NCBI GenBank assembly: GCA_016699575.1
Contig: CP064979.1
Location: 2,666,001 to 2,730,000 of the forward strand
Direction: 5' to 3'
Source of the DNA: Flavobacteriales bacterium
Lineage (GTDB): Bacteria > Bacteroidota > Bacteroidia > Flavobacteriales_F > PHOS-HE28
DNA: 64,000 nt
The notes beneath the pieces were generated by a model. It saw only the letters and a list, made by a program, of their open reading frames with translations. It was not told the origin of the DNA and made no database searches. Positions 17,693-26,715 of the stretch are shown here, piece by piece (position 1 is the stretch's first letter; every line of letters begins with the position of its first letter). The position numbers were made by a program, and so were the translations under genes.

Positions 17693-18625
17693 TCAGGTGC
17701 GCAGTAGCCTGGCCGCAGCGCCCTCTTTGAGTGCGTACTTGCTCCAGCGCAGTTCGCGGATGCCGCCCGCAATGAGCACCCGCTCTATCGCGACCAAGGC
17801 AATGACAACGGTGTCCACACGGTGCTCCGGAAGTCCTGGTACCGTCAGGCGCTCACTTCCGTGCATGGTCATCAACCGGTCCTTCAGCGCATCGAACTCC
17901 AACGCGCTGAAGGCGAGAGAAGTTGCTGTCTGGTCATGGGTGCTTCCCCTGGTTGAATGCACCATGGCAGCGAGTGAATCGAACGAACCTGCACTACCGA
18001 TCAGCTCATGCGGTTCGTGGCGATCGATGATGTTCCATAGCGGCTCCAATTGGGCATCGAAGTGCTCCGCTAGCCTGAACTGCTCTTCGGTGGTCATTGG
18101 ATCGCTGAACCTGAAACGGTCACGGATGCGCGTGACGCCCAGCTCAAAGCTGCGCTTCCACATGAGCGCCTTGTCGGTGGCCAGGATGAACTCGATGCTG
18201 CCGCCTCCGATGTCCATCACCAACGCCGGACGTGCACTGAACGGAACGGCGAGGCGGACACCTTCCAGGATGAGTTCGGCCTCTTCATCGCCTTTGATCA
18301 CGGTGATGTCCACGCCGCACAGCTCACGAGCCGCCCGGAGAAAGTCGTGGGTATTACGTGCGTTCCGGAACATGCTCGTGCCGAAGCCGACGCAGCGGGA
18401 AGCTCCCAGTTCCTTGGCGTGCACCGAATGTGCCTTGAGCGCATCAAGCCCACGCTCGAACGCATCCCTTGCAATGACACCTTGCTCAATACCGCCGCGG
18501 CCAAGGAATACCGGCAGCTCTGAGGAGTGAACGATGCTGAACCCGGTAACTGGGGGTGCATGCTCAACCACCAACAAGTTGAACGTATTGGTCCCGAGAT
18601 CGATGATGGCGGTGCGGTAGGCCAT
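17693..18625 (-). CDS. Ppx/GppA family exopolyphosphatase / pppGpp phosphatase
   Basis: A 310-residue phosphatase of the actin-like ATPase fold that hydrolyses polyphosphate and/or pppGpp. Visible motifs are AIIDLGTNTFNLLVVE (phosphate-1 loop), FGTSMFRNA, VIKGDEEAELI and LVMDIGGGSIEFI (phosphate-2 loop). The length fits the short Ppx1-like class, which has only the two catalytic lobes. The start ATG at 18625 sits in the first unit of an 8-base CATG tandem repeat; in-frame ATGs also occur at 18649 and 18673, and the open frame runs through the repeat. Neighbouring on the same strand is an ABC exporter. Confidence 0.88.
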   Translation of the reverse strand: MAYRTAIIDLGTNTFNLLVVEHAPPVTGFSIVHSSELPVFLGRGGIEQGVIARDAFERGLDALKAHSVHAKELGASRCVGFGTSMFRNARNTHDFLRAARELCGVDITVIKGDEEAELILEGVRLAVPFSARPALVMDIGGGSIEFILATDKALMWKRSFELGVTRIRDRFRFSDPMTTEEQFRLAEHFDAQLEPLWNIIDRHEPHELIGSAGSFDSLAAMVHSTRGSTHDQTATSLAFSALEFDALKDRLMTMHGSERLTVPGLPEHRVDTVVIALVAIERVLIAGGIRELRWSKYALKEGAAARLLRT

Positions 18626-18682
18626 AGGTCCATGTGCCCATGTGTTCATGTGCCCATGGTCGCATGGCCACATGAGCACATG
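18623..18682. repeat. Tandem octamer repeat with CATG core (period 8)
   Basis: CATG occurs seven times at exactly 8-base spacing (18631, 18639, 18647, 18655, 18663, 18671, 18679), preceded at the same phase by CATA (18623). The four bases between cores vary (TGCC, TGTT, TGCC, GTCG, GCCA, AGCA). It fills the gap between the ABC permease stop and the Ppx start codon, and each core carries an ATG on both strands. Confidence 0.85.
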
Positions 18683-18685
18683 GCG

Positions 18686-20026
18686 TCATCCCCGGTAGAA
18701 CAACCACTTGCCCAGTTCGCGCCAAGTCACCTTCTTGCCGTACATAAGGATGCCCGTACGGTAGATGCGACCGGCCAACCATGTGGTGAAGATGAAGGTG
18801 GCGACCAAAAGAGCCATGCTCAGGATGAGCTGCCACGGATGCTCCAGAACGTCGCCCATGGCCACACGGACCAGCATCACCACCGGGCTCGTGAAGGGGA
18901 TGATGCTGCACCAGAACACCGCTGGTCCATCGGGATTGGCGACGGCGGTTTGTGCAACGAAGATGGAAAGCATCATGGGCAGCGTAACGGGCAGCATGAA
19001 TTGTTGCGAATCGCTCTCGCTGTCCACTGCTGAACCCACCGCTGCATAAAGGGAGCTGTACAGCAGATATCCGCCCAGGAAGTAGAAGACGAAAAGTCCG
19101 AGCATCATGGCGATGGGCAGTTGGTCGACGACCTTGAGGGCCTCCTCCAGTTTCTTCACATTGTCCTTTTCGTCCATGCTGGGGTTGGCGCCTTGGTCCA
19201 TGGCCCGCTGCAGTTCCGAGGTCATCATGGTGCCCTGTTGCTCCTTGGCGAACTGTGCGATCTTTTCGTGTGCAAGACCGATGGCGATCGTGCCCAGGAT
19301 AGCGGAAACAATCACCCACAGTAGGAATTGGGTGAGTCCGACCATGGCAATGCCGATGATCTTGCCCATCATCAGCTGGAACGGTTTGACGCTGCTCACC
19401 AGGACTTCCACCACGCGGTTCTGCTTTTCCTCCATAACACCGCGCATCACTTGGATCCCGTAGAGGAACACGAAAAAGAAGATCAGATACCCGAAGGCGA
19501 ATCCGATGCCAGCTCTGGCCTGTACATTCCCATCATCCCCACCGGTGGTCGCGTCAAGCAGTTGGAACTCAAGCGGACGGGTGATCTCCTTGAATTTCTC
19601 CGGATCGTAGTTGTTCACCCTCAATTTCTCTGCATGGAGCACGCGTTCCAGTTCTGCACTGATCTGGTTCTGGACGAACTGGCTTGGAAATTTGACGTAC
19701 TTGAGCTCCACTGTTGTGTTCCTCATCGGGTCGTCCGAAAGCAGCGCTTTCAACGTGTAGGGTCCACCGGTCAGTAGTGTGTCGTCGATGTCCACAGGTG
19801 AATAGGCGAAGGCGAGGTGTTCCGTGTTCTTCAGTTTGCCGGTCACCAGCCCTCCCGGGTCCACAACGAGGACCTTGTGGTCGCCGGTCTCGTGAAGCGT
19901 TGCGTAAACGACTGCCACGATGCCGCCTATGAGCAACAACGGCCCGAGGATCGTCATGATGAGGAAGCTGGGCTTGCGCACGCGCGTCCAATACTCCCGC
20001 TTGATGATGAGGGCGATCTTGTTCAT
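18686..20026 (-). CDS. ABC-2 type transporter permease (NatB-like)
   Basis: A 446-residue membrane permease of the ABC-2/Na+-exporter group. It begins with a cytoplasmic helix ALIIKREYWTRVRKPSF, then a first membrane segment (LIMTILGPLLLIGGIVAVVY). A ~150-residue extracytoplasmic region follows, then five or six further segments, including YLIFFFVFLYGIQVMRGVMEEKQNRVVEVLVSS cut between residues ~185 and 220. The MEEK-x-NRVVEVL-x-S motif marks NatB-like permeases. Its start overlaps the ATPase stop by four bases, so the two are translationally coupled. The substrate is unknown; sodium, peptides or small drugs are options from the family. Confidence 0.9.
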   Translation of the reverse strand: MNKIALIIKREYWTRVRKPSFLIMTILGPLLLIGGIVAVVYATLHETGDHKVLVVDPGGLVTGKLKNTEHLAFAYSPVDIDDTLLTGGPYTLKALLSDDPMRNTTVELKYVKFPSQFVQNQISAELERVLHAEKLRVNNYDPEKFKEITRPLEFQLLDATTGGDDGNVQARAGIGFAFGYLIFFFVFLYGIQVMRGVMEEKQNRVVEVLVSSVKPFQLMMGKIIGIAMVGLTQFLLWVIVSAILGTIAIGLAHEKIAQFAKEQQGTMMTSELQRAMDQGANPSMDEKDNVKKLEEALKVVDQLPIAMMLGLFVFYFLGGYLLYSSLYAAVGSAVDSESDSQQFMLPVTLPMMLSIFVAQTAVANPDGPAVFWCSIIPFTSPVVMLVRVAMGDVLEHPWQLILSMALLVATFIFTTWLAGRIYRTGILMYGKKVTWRELGKWLFYRG

Positions 20027-20964
20027 TCGGTCATGTCTTTGGGAACCGCGGGTGCGTCTTCGCCACCCACCACGCGGATGAACACCTCGTTCATGCTGGG
20101 CACTTCTTCCTGCACACCGTGGATGCGGACGGAAGGGAGCACTTGTTTGAGCACGTCGTTCAGTGTATCGCCAGCGCCCAGCTGCACGCGACTTGTCGCC
20201 ATGCCGTTCTTCTCTTCGGTGTCCAGCAGCGTGCCTACGAAGCTCAACGCATTGGCAAAGGCCACCCGTGTGCCTTCGTACTCGATGCGGTAGGTGTTGG
20301 TCGCGTATTGCCGCCGGATGGCACGCACTTCACCGTCCAGCACCTTGCGGCTCTTGTCGATGAGAGCGATGTGGTCGCACAACTGCTCCACGCTGCCCAT
20401 GTTGTGGGTGCTGAGCATCACGGTGGCGCCTTCGTCGCGCAGTCGCAGGATCTCGCTGCGGATGAGCTCGGCATTGATGGGGTCGAAGCCGCTGAACGGT
20501 TCGTCGAGGATCAACAACTTGGGTTGGTGCAGCACCGTGGTGATGAACTGCACCTTCTGCGCCATGCCCTTGCTCAGCTCTTCCACCTTCTTGTTCCACC
20601 ATCCACCGATCTCCCAGCGCTCGAACCATTCCTTCAATCGCTTGGTGGCTTCCTTTTTCGGCATGCCCTTGAGCTGGGCCAGATAGAGTGCCTGCTCACC
20701 CACCTTCATCTTCTTGTAAAGGCCGCGCTCCTCGGGCAAGTAGCCGAGTTGGGCCACGCTCTCGTCGGTGAGCGGTTGGCCGTCCAGCCAAACATGTCCC
20801 TCGTCAGGGCCAGTGATACGGGTGATAATGCGGATCAGCGAGGTCTTGCCCGCGCCGTTGGGGCCCAAGAGCCCGAAGACCTTGCCAGTAGGTACTTCCA
20901 TGCTAACGCCGTTAAGCGCCACATGGTCGCCATAACGTTTCACGATGTTCTCCAGTCTCAGCAT
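20023..20964 (-). CDS. ABC transporter ATP-binding protein (NatA-like)
   Basis: A 313-residue ATPase that would power the overlapping ABC-2 permease. Walker A GLLGPNGAGKTSL lies near residue 35-45. The signature LSKGMAQKVQF is slightly divergent from LSGGQ (LSKGM), as in other NatA homologues. Walker B LLILDEPFSGFDPIN follows, with the switch histidine in MLSTHNMGS. A ~90-residue C-terminal extension follows, as in the NatA/CcmA/DrrA group. The permease ATG overlaps its stop codon. A -7-like TACATTCG box lies 24 bases upstream of the start, implying a very short leader. Confidence 0.93.
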   Translation of the reverse strand: MLRLENIVKRYGDHVALNGVSMEVPTGKVFGLLGPNGAGKTSLIRIITRITGPDEGHVWLDGQPLTDESVAQLGYLPEERGLYKKMKVGEQALYLAQLKGMPKKEATKRLKEWFERWEIGGWWNKKVEELSKGMAQKVQFITTVLHQPKLLILDEPFSGFDPINAELIRSEILRLRDEGATVMLSTHNMGSVEQLCDHIALIDKSRKVLDGEVRAIRRQYATNTYRIEYEGTRVAFANALSFVGTLLDTEEKNGMATSRVQLGAGDTLNDVLKQVLPSVRIHGVQEEVPSMNEVFIRVVGGEDAPAVPKDMTE

Positions 20965-20987
20965 ACGGTGCGCAATTGCAGGGCGGA

Positions 20988-20995
20988 CGAATGTA
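20988..20995 (-). promoter_or_regulatory. -7-like box for the NatAB-type operon
   Basis: Minus-strand TACATTCG, 24 bases upstream of the ATPase start codon. Confidence 0.4.
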
Positions 20996-21054
20996 GCCGC
21001 ACCCGTGCTGGGCGCCTGACCGGTTGTACGAGCGGGCGGTCGGTAGGATGGATG

Positions 21055-22644
21055 TCAGTACCGCAGCAAGTAGTGCGTCCCGACGACGGAAGGGCGGCGT
21101 GCTGGCAGCAGGAAGTCGATGGTGACGACCTGGACTGGGAACGCCGGGAACGACCATTCTTGAAGGGGGGGGTGCCCTGCGCGGATGAGAGCCTCGCGAC
21201 CTTCGTCGTTGCAATAGACGTAGCGCCCGGGACGGATGCTCTCGCTGGCTTCGCGGATGTCCCGCAGCCATTCTACGCGGTATCCGGCGTGGAAGTCGAG
21301 TGCACGGCTCAACGTGGCGAAGTTGCGCAGGTCGGCTTGGGCCACACCGAGCTCGCGCACCTTATCACCCACTTGTGTGCCGGCCTGATAACGGAGCAGG
21401 GTGGGGTAGAAGTGTCCGTTGATGACGAGCGCAGCGCCGATGGTTATTATGAACGTCGGCCACAAAGCGCGGGCGTGTTCCCGGCTTCGGGCATAAACGA
21501 CCAGTGCTACAATGCAGCAAAGACCCGCCGCCACCGCCCAAGGAGTGCCGCTATTGGGGAATGCGACCAAGGCCAACCATGATCCAAGACCAAAGGTCAA
21601 CAGTGCCAGCAGCAGTTGCAAGAGGTCGAAGATCCGTGCGTGGCGCCCGACCAGTGTACGCGCCCCAATGACGCACGCAAAGGGCATCAGCACAAAGAGA
21701 TAGTGCGGCAGTTTGTAGTGCGAGAAGCTGAGCGCCGTGAGGGTGAGTACGGCTCCGCACAGGCTCGCATATTCCGGTACCCGCGACTTGCGGCGCACCA
21801 CACCGAATAACTCTTTTACCGTGCCATAGACGATGAAGAGCGTCCACGGCGCGGCTACCCATACAAGCGTATGCAGGAAGAAGAACCCGGTGCTGTCATC
21901 ATGCCAGCGGTTGCTTCCGGTAATGCGACCGAAGCTCTGTTCCCAGAAGAAGAACTGCACACCTTGCCATCCGTGCTGCAGGTAGAGTGCGTAGCACATC
22001 GGGGCCAGCATCGCCCCGATGACCAAAGGCACCAGCAGCAAGCGCGCATCACTTAGTGCACGCCATTGACCGGTGATGGCGAGATGGCCTCCGATGGCGA
22101 GGCCCGGCACCACCGCACCGATGGGCCCCTTGGCCAGCATGGCCAAGCCGATGAACAACGCACCGAGCAGGAGGTGCTTCAGTTGCCGTTGGCCCAACCA
22201 GGCCATCCCTGCCCAGGTTGCGAGGATCACGTTGGCGGTGAGCAGCGTATCGCAGCGGACATCATTGGTCATTTGCAGCAGCGCAACGGAGCTGCCGTAC
22301 ATGAGCGCCGCGAGGTGTGCCGTGCGTCCGTCGTGGTGCAGACGAGTGAACTTGAATACGCCCCAGCAACCGGCAAAGGCGAATAGTACGCTGGGCAGTT
22401 TGTAGGCCCAGGCGACCTGTCCGAACAGGTGTATGGAGCAGGCGCTAAGCCAGAACACGAGAGGCGGTTTGTCCAAGTAGGATACCTCCCTGTCGAACAC
22501 CTGTAGCCAGTTGCCTTCGCGCAGCATCTGCGCGCTCATGCTCGCATACTGCGCCGCATCCACATCCATCACCGGCACCAGCACGCCCAAGGCATGCACT
22601 ACCAACAGCCCTGCCCAGGCGATAAGGACACGTCTGCGGTCCAC
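21055..22644 (-). CDS. GT39-family (ArnT/PMT-like) membrane glycosyltransferase
   Basis: A 529-residue integral membrane protein with about 11-12 hydrophobic segments. The first periplasmic loop has PVMDVDAAQYASMSAQML, the position of the catalytic Asp in ArnT/PMT enzymes (D-x-D/E with a following Tyr), then YLDKPPLVFW, a signature of the family. Later segments include AMLAKGPIGAVVPGL and KLPHYLFVLMPF. Such enzymes move a sugar from a polyprenyl-phosphate carrier to lipid A, glycolipid or protein on the outer face of the inner membrane. The acceptor here is unknown. No lipid-carrier biosynthesis genes are adjacent. Confidence 0.88.
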   Translation of the reverse strand: MDRRRVLIAWAGLLVVHALGVLVPVMDVDAAQYASMSAQMLREGNWLQVFDREVSYLDKPPLVFWLSACSIHLFGQVAWAYKLPSVLFAFAGCWGVFKFTRLHHDGRTAHLAALMYGSSVALLQMTNDVRCDTLLTANVILATWAGMAWLGQRQLKHLLLGALFIGLAMLAKGPIGAVVPGLAIGGHLAITGQWRALSDARLLLVPLVIGAMLAPMCYALYLQHGWQGVQFFFWEQSFGRITGSNRWHDDSTGFFFLHTLVWVAAPWTLFIVYGTVKELFGVVRRKSRVPEYASLCGAVLTLTALSFSHYKLPHYLFVLMPFACVIGARTLVGRHARIFDLLQLLLALLTFGLGSWLALVAFPNSGTPWAVAAGLCCIVALVVYARSREHARALWPTFIITIGAALVINGHFYPTLLRYQAGTQVGDKVRELGVAQADLRNFATLSRALDFHAGYRVEWLRDIREASESIRPGRYVYCNDEGREALIRAGHPPLQEWSFPAFPVQVVTIDFLLPARRPSVVGTHYLLRY

Positions 22645-22703
22645 TGCGGAACTTCGGTTCGACTGTTACTGCATGCACTTCAATGCAGTCCGCGCGCTGT
22701 TCC

Positions 22704-23654
22704 TCACGGCTTGATGATCTGTGCGCCTTCGGGTACAGCGTTCTTCTTGCGTCCGCTGATCAGGCGCCAGATGCCAGCTCCTGCGGCAATGATACCCAGG
22801 ATGATGAACTTCAGGAACTTGCCCAGACCAGCGAACAACCCGGCTTTTGCCAGCACCTTGCCAGCAACAAGTCCACCCACGGACAGCGCCGCGATCTCGT
22901 CCGTGCTATCATCGAACTGGTCATAGCGGTAGCCGTCGTTGAACGTGGCCATGGACAACACGGCCGGAATGTTGGCCTTCACGTTGTCGAGTTCGGACAT
23001 ATCGCTCACAGCGTTCAACTGGAGCACGCCTTTCCGGCCCAGGATGCGGACGTTGTAGTTGAGGGTATTGCTCGTCGTGCTGTCGCCGAATTGGAGCTCC
23101 TTGGCCCAGTGCAGCACCTTCTTCGAGTTGTCGTAATACGGTTTGGACGCCCAGCCAATGGTGTAAACGGGGTCGTAGCCCATTTGGGCGCGCGCTTGGT
23201 TGTCGGTCTTGTCCTCTTCCTTCAACTGCACCAACATGTCGTCGTAGTTGATGTCCGCAGCATCACCGTCTTCCACGAATCCCATCTCGTCGTAGGTGAT
23301 GATGAAGGCATAGCCGCCTTCATCCAGTACACCTTCGTTCTCCGGGAAGAGCATGCCCAATGTGCCTTCGGCGCTGGGATTGCCCCAATGTTCCACCAGT
23401 ACCACAGCTGACTGAGCGGCATCGAGGAACTTGAATCCTGCGGGTACATTGATGGTAGCCGCCCCATCGGCCAAGGGCACGGCACCGGTCTGCCACTTGA
23501 AGCTGCCCTCCACGCTGTCCACATAGGCCATGAACATCAACGCGGAGGAATCACTCAGGTCACCGGTGGGCACTGAGGACAACGTGTCGGTGGGGTCTGG
23601 CGTGTCGGCTATTGCGAACGGGATCGCGAGTACGATGCTCGGCAGGATGCTCAT
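22704..23654 (-). CDS. DUF2167 domain protein
   Basis: A 316-residue protein matching DUF2167: FKWQTGAVPLADGAATINVP at the start, GNPSAEGTLGMLFP, YAFIITYDEMGFVED, then IGWASKPYYDNSKKVLHWAK. An N-terminal leader (SILPSIVLAIPFAIA) and a C-terminal membrane segment (FLKFIILGIIAAGAGIWRLI) with a basic end suggest export and anchoring in the inner membrane with the domain in the periplasm. The family has no assigned biochemical role. Nothing in the neighbourhood narrows it down. A near-consensus TACTTTCC sits ~20 bases upstream. Confidence 0.85.
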   Translation of the reverse strand: MSILPSIVLAIPFAIADTPDPTDTLSSVPTGDLSDSSALMFMAYVDSVEGSFKWQTGAVPLADGAATINVPAGFKFLDAAQSAVVLVEHWGNPSAEGTLGMLFPENEGVLDEGGYAFIITYDEMGFVEDGDAADINYDDMLVQLKEEDKTDNQARAQMGYDPVYTIGWASKPYYDNSKKVLHWAKELQFGDSTTSNTLNYNVRILGRKGVLQLNAVSDMSELDNVKANIPAVLSMATFNDGYRYDQFDDSTDEIAALSVGGLVAGKVLAKAGLFAGLGKFLKFIILGIIAAGAGIWRLISGRKKNAVPEGAQIIKP

Positions 23655-23703
23655 GGAGTACGGTTAAGGCCGGGAAAGTAGCGCGTGGGTGTATTGGGCA
23701 TCA

Positions 23704-23745
23704 TGGAACGAAGAACCCCGGCATTTGCCGGGGCTCTTCGTTCCA
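23704..23745 (-). terminator. Long hairpin after the DUF2911 gene
   Basis: Nearly perfect 19-base palindrome: TGGAACGAAGA and CCCCGGC pair with GCCGGGG and TCTTCGTTCCA around loop ATTT, with one mismatch. It lies 16 bases beyond the leftward DUF2911 stop codon. There is no strong U-run, so it may act as a terminator or as a 3'-end stabilising hairpin. Confidence 0.6.
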
Positions 23746-23760
23746 GGGACTACGCGCAGT

Positions 23761-24597
23761 TCACTTGCTCCACTCCGCGATCTTCTGCTCGTTCAACTTC
23801 ACGTATTGTGCATCGCCGTCCTTCGAGGCCATTTCCATGCTCTCCTTGGCCGTGGTGATGGCTTCAGCCTTCATTCCGTTGGCCGCGTAGCAAAGTGCGA
23901 GGGTGTGTTTCACCCAGTACCGTTGCTCCATGCTGTCCGACTTCTTGGCCCACTCCAGAGCCTGCTTCGCATCGATGTTACGATCAAGGTAGAAGCGCGC
24001 GCAGCGATGGTAGGTGCCGGCTTTCACTTCCTTGGCCGCCATTGCTTCGGTAATGTTGCGTTTGCCCTGCTCCAGCGCATCGGCATGGAACGGCACCGAT
24101 ATCTGGGTTTTCTCCCAGCGGAACTGGAGAACAGCATGGTCGTCCTTCACGGCATCAAAACCAATGGTGAAGGTCTCCGTGTACGATCCGGTCTCCTGGG
24201 CCTCGGCCTTCAATGTGGCCACGTTCTTGGCTTCGTCGTACCCGTCGGTTCCTCCCAAGGTGGTATCGCTGTTCAGATAAATGAGCCAACCATCCTTCGC
24301 GGGCGTGCTCAACACGGCATATTTCCCGGCGGGGACCACCTGTCCGCTGAAGTCCATCGGGCCATCGAAAGAGATCTTGGTGCAAGCATTGGCCCCTGTG
24401 CGCCAAAGGGTGTTGAAGGGGACGAGTTCCCCGAATACACCGCGGTCGCGCGCGCTGGGGCGGCTGTATTCCACGGTGACTTTGGTGAGACCCACGATCT
24501 GCTCCACTTTGCAGAGCGGGCTGGGTGCGGGCAGGTTCTGTGCTGGTGCTGTCGCCGCTAAGGCGAGCGAAAGGGCAAAGATGCTGGTGCGTTTCAT
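23761..24597 (-). CDS. DUF2911 domain secreted protein
   Basis: A 278-residue protein with a signal peptide ending ATAPAQ. DUF2911 is recognisable by VTVEYSRPSARDRGVFGELVP cut to its core YSRPSARDRGVFG, LWRTGANACTKI, VPAGKYAVLSTP and W..YLNSDT. The C-terminal ~80 residues are helical and TPR-like (YLDRNIDAKQALEWAKKSD). Members are common periplasmic or secreted proteins of Bacteroidota with no assigned activity. A -7-like TAGCTTCG box lies 20 bases upstream and a long hairpin follows, so it is probably monocistronic. Confidence 0.88.
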   Translation of the reverse strand: MKRTSIFALSLALAATAPAQNLPAPSPLCKVEQIVGLTKVTVEYSRPSARDRGVFGELVPFNTLWRTGANACTKISFDGPMDFSGQVVPAGKYAVLSTPAKDGWLIYLNSDTTLGGTDGYDEAKNVATLKAEAQETGSYTETFTIGFDAVKDDHAVLQFRWEKTQISVPFHADALEQGKRNITEAMAAKEVKAGTYHRCARFYLDRNIDAKQALEWAKKSDSMEQRYWVKHTLALCYAANGMKAEAITTAKESMEMASKDGDAQYVKLNEQKIAEWSK

Positions 24598-24616
24598 GTT
24601 CGTTGGAATGGGGATG

Positions 24617-24624
24617 CGAAGCTA
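24617..24624 (-). promoter_or_regulatory. -7-like box for the DUF2911 gene
   Basis: Minus-strand TAGCTTCG, 20 bases upstream of the start codon. Confidence 0.4.
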
Positions 24625-24647
24625 CCCCATCCAACACATGCGCATGG

Positions 24648-25889
24648 TCAAGCCACTTTCAGTTGGCTCATTCGGCTGCGCTCGAACTTCTCCCGTGCGT
24701 AGCTGAGCGTGATGCGCAGGTCGGCAGGCCGATCGGTGGCACCGGGCATCTCGTACATGGCATCGGTCATGATGGCCTCGCAGATGGAACGGAGGCCGCG
24801 GGCCCCGAGCTTGTAATCGATGGCACGCTCCACGATGAAGTCGAGCACTTTTTTGTCGAAGGTGAGCTTCACCTTGTCCATTTCGAAAAGCTTCACGTAC
24901 TGCTTGATGAGCGCGTTCTTGGGCTCGGTCAGGATCCTGCGCAAACTCTCGCGGTCAAGGGGTTCCAAGTAGGTGAGCACGGGGAAGCGGCCGATGAGCT
25001 CGGGGATCAAGCCGTAGGATCGGAGGTCCTGCGGGCTAACGTATTGCAGCAAGTGCTCGTCGTCGATGCGTGCGCTGTCGCGGCTTGCCTGGTAGCCCAC
25101 CGCAGTGCTCTTCACGCGGCGCGCGATCATCTTCTGGATGCCGTCGAAGGCACCACCGCAGACGAAGAGGATGTTCCGCGTGTCAACCTGGATGAGCTTC
25201 TGCTCGGGGTGTTTTCTGCCTCCCTGCGGGGGCACGTTCACCGTGCTTCCTTCAAGCAGTTTCAGCAGCGCTTGCTGCACGCCTTCGCCGCTGACGTCGC
25301 GGGTGATGCTCGGCGTGTCGCTCTTACGGCTGATCTTATCGATCTCGTCAATGAACACGATCCCGCGCTCGGCCTTAGCAACATCGTAGTCGGCGGCTTG
25401 CAGTAGGCGGCTAAGTATGCTCTCCACGTCTTCGCCCACATACCCGGCTTCGGTGAGTACCGTGGCGTCGGCAATGGCGAAGGGCACGTTCAGCATTCGG
25501 GCGATGGTCTTGGCCAGGAGTGTTTTGCCGCTGCCGGTTTCGCCTACCAGGATGATGTTGCTCTTCTCGATCTCCACCTCATCGGATGTGGAGGCAGGCT
25601 TCTGCATCAAGCGCTTGTAGTGGTTGTACACCGCAACGCTCAGCACCTTCTTGGCCTCGTCCTGGCCGATCACATACTCGTCCAAGTGCTTTTTGATGTC
25701 AGCAGGCCGTTGCAGGATCATGCTACCCGCGATGTCGGCACGTTTCCGCTGGCTCAGTTCTTCGGCGATGATGTTCTGCGCCTGTCCGATGCAGCTGTCG
25801 CAGATGTGCCCGGTGATACCAGCGATAAGCACGTTCGTGTCCTGCTTATCACGTCCGCAGAACGAGCACTTCACTTCCTTTTTGTCCAT
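24648..25889 (-). CDS. clpX: ATP-dependent protease ATP-binding subunit ClpX
   Basis: Unfoldase that recognises tagged substrates and feeds them to ClpP. The N-terminal zinc-binding domain shows CSFCGRDKQD and CDSCIGQAQ (four cysteines). The AAA+ domain has Walker A GETGSGKTLLAKT near residue 120, Walker B IVFIDEIDKI and the GYVGEDVES pore-loop region. RGLRSICEAIM is in the C-terminal small domain. The 413-residue length is normal. It lies 101 bases downstream of clpP on the same strand, after tig, the conserved tig-clpP-clpX order. Confidence 0.97.
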   Translation of the reverse strand: MDKKEVKCSFCGRDKQDTNVLIAGITGHICDSCIGQAQNIIAEELSQRKRADIAGSMILQRPADIKKHLDEYVIGQDEAKKVLSVAVYNHYKRLMQKPASTSDEVEIEKSNIILVGETGSGKTLLAKTIARMLNVPFAIADATVLTEAGYVGEDVESILSRLLQAADYDVAKAERGIVFIDEIDKISRKSDTPSITRDVSGEGVQQALLKLLEGSTVNVPPQGGRKHPEQKLIQVDTRNILFVCGGAFDGIQKMIARRVKSTAVGYQASRDSARIDDEHLLQYVSPQDLRSYGLIPELIGRFPVLTYLEPLDRESLRRILTEPKNALIKQYVKLFEMDKVKLTFDKKVLDFIVERAIDYKLGARGLRSICEAIMTDAMYEMPGATDRPADLRITLSYAREKFERSRMSQLKVA

Positions 25890-25990
25890 GGGGGATGGCT
25901 TACGGGCCTTGCAGCGGAAAAGTTCGGCAATTTATGCCGAGGCCCGACCGGTCGTCCAGTCGGGCCCCGCACAGGTCTTGGTATGCTGTG

Positions 25991-26671
25991 CTACTTGGGG
26001 TTGCGCACCAGCAGCTCGTCGATCATGCCGTAGGCCTTGGCCTCCTCGCTGGTCATCCAGTAGTCGCGGTCGCCGTCCTTCTCCACCCGGTCGAAGGGTT
26101 GGCCGCTGTGCTGGCTGATGATGTCATAGAGCTCCTTCTTCAGCTTGATGACCTCGCGCACGGTGATCTCCATGTCCGTCACCTGTCCTTCGGCGCCGCC
26201 CATGGGTTGGTGGATCATCACCCGGCTGTGCTTCAACGCACTGCGCTTGCCCTTGGTGCCGGCGCAGAGCAGAACGGCACCCATGCTGGCGGCCATGCCT
26301 GTGCAGATGGTGGCCACATCGGGGTTGATGTACTGCATGGTATCGTAAATGCCGAGCCCTGCATAGACACTGCCGCCCGGGCTGTTCAGGTAGATCTGGA
26401 TGTCCTTCTTGGCATCGGCGCTTTCCAGGAACAGCAACTGCGCTTGGATGATGTTGCTCACATAGTCGTTGATGCCTGTGCCCAGGAAGATGATGCGGTC
26501 CATCATCAATCGGCTGAACACGTCCATGGAAGCCACGTTCAACTGGCGTTCCTCGATGATCGTCGGGCTGATGTAGTCGGCCCGTACACTGCTCACGTAA
26601 CTGTCATAGCTGGCGCTGCTGATGCCGCGGTGCTTCACCGCGTACTTCCGGAACTCGTCGGGTGGGAACAT
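25991..26671 (-). CDS. clpP: ATP-dependent Clp protease proteolytic subunit ClpP
   Basis: Serine protease barrel that degrades substrates unfolded by ClpX. The catalytic triad is visible: Ser in GMAASMGAVLL, His in MIHQPMGG and Asp in DRDYWM. IIFLGTGINDYVSN is the usual N-terminal strand region. An open frame with a TTG start at 26719 overlaps the tig stop, but ATG 26671 (MFPPDEFRKYAVKHRG) aligns with the normal Bacteroidota N terminus and gives 226 residues. It follows tig by 44 bases. Confidence 0.96.
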   Translation of the reverse strand: MFPPDEFRKYAVKHRGISSASYDSYVSSVRADYISPTIIEERQLNVASMDVFSRLMMDRIIFLGTGINDYVSNIIQAQLLFLESADAKKDIQIYLNSPGGSVYAGLGIYDTMQYINPDVATICTGMAASMGAVLLCAGTKGKRSALKHSRVMIHQPMGGAEGQVTDMEITVREVIKLKKELYDIISQHSGQPFDRVEKDGDRDYWMTSEEAKAYGMIDELLVRNPK

Positions 26672-26715
26672 GTGTTTTGCTTGTGCGGTAAAGGAAGGGT
26701 CGTCGTCAGGGGGGC

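Noticed and set aside
18631..18682. Small CRISPR-like array
   Set aside because: Units are 8 bases without spacers of protospacer length and there are no cas genes; it is a short tandem repeat.
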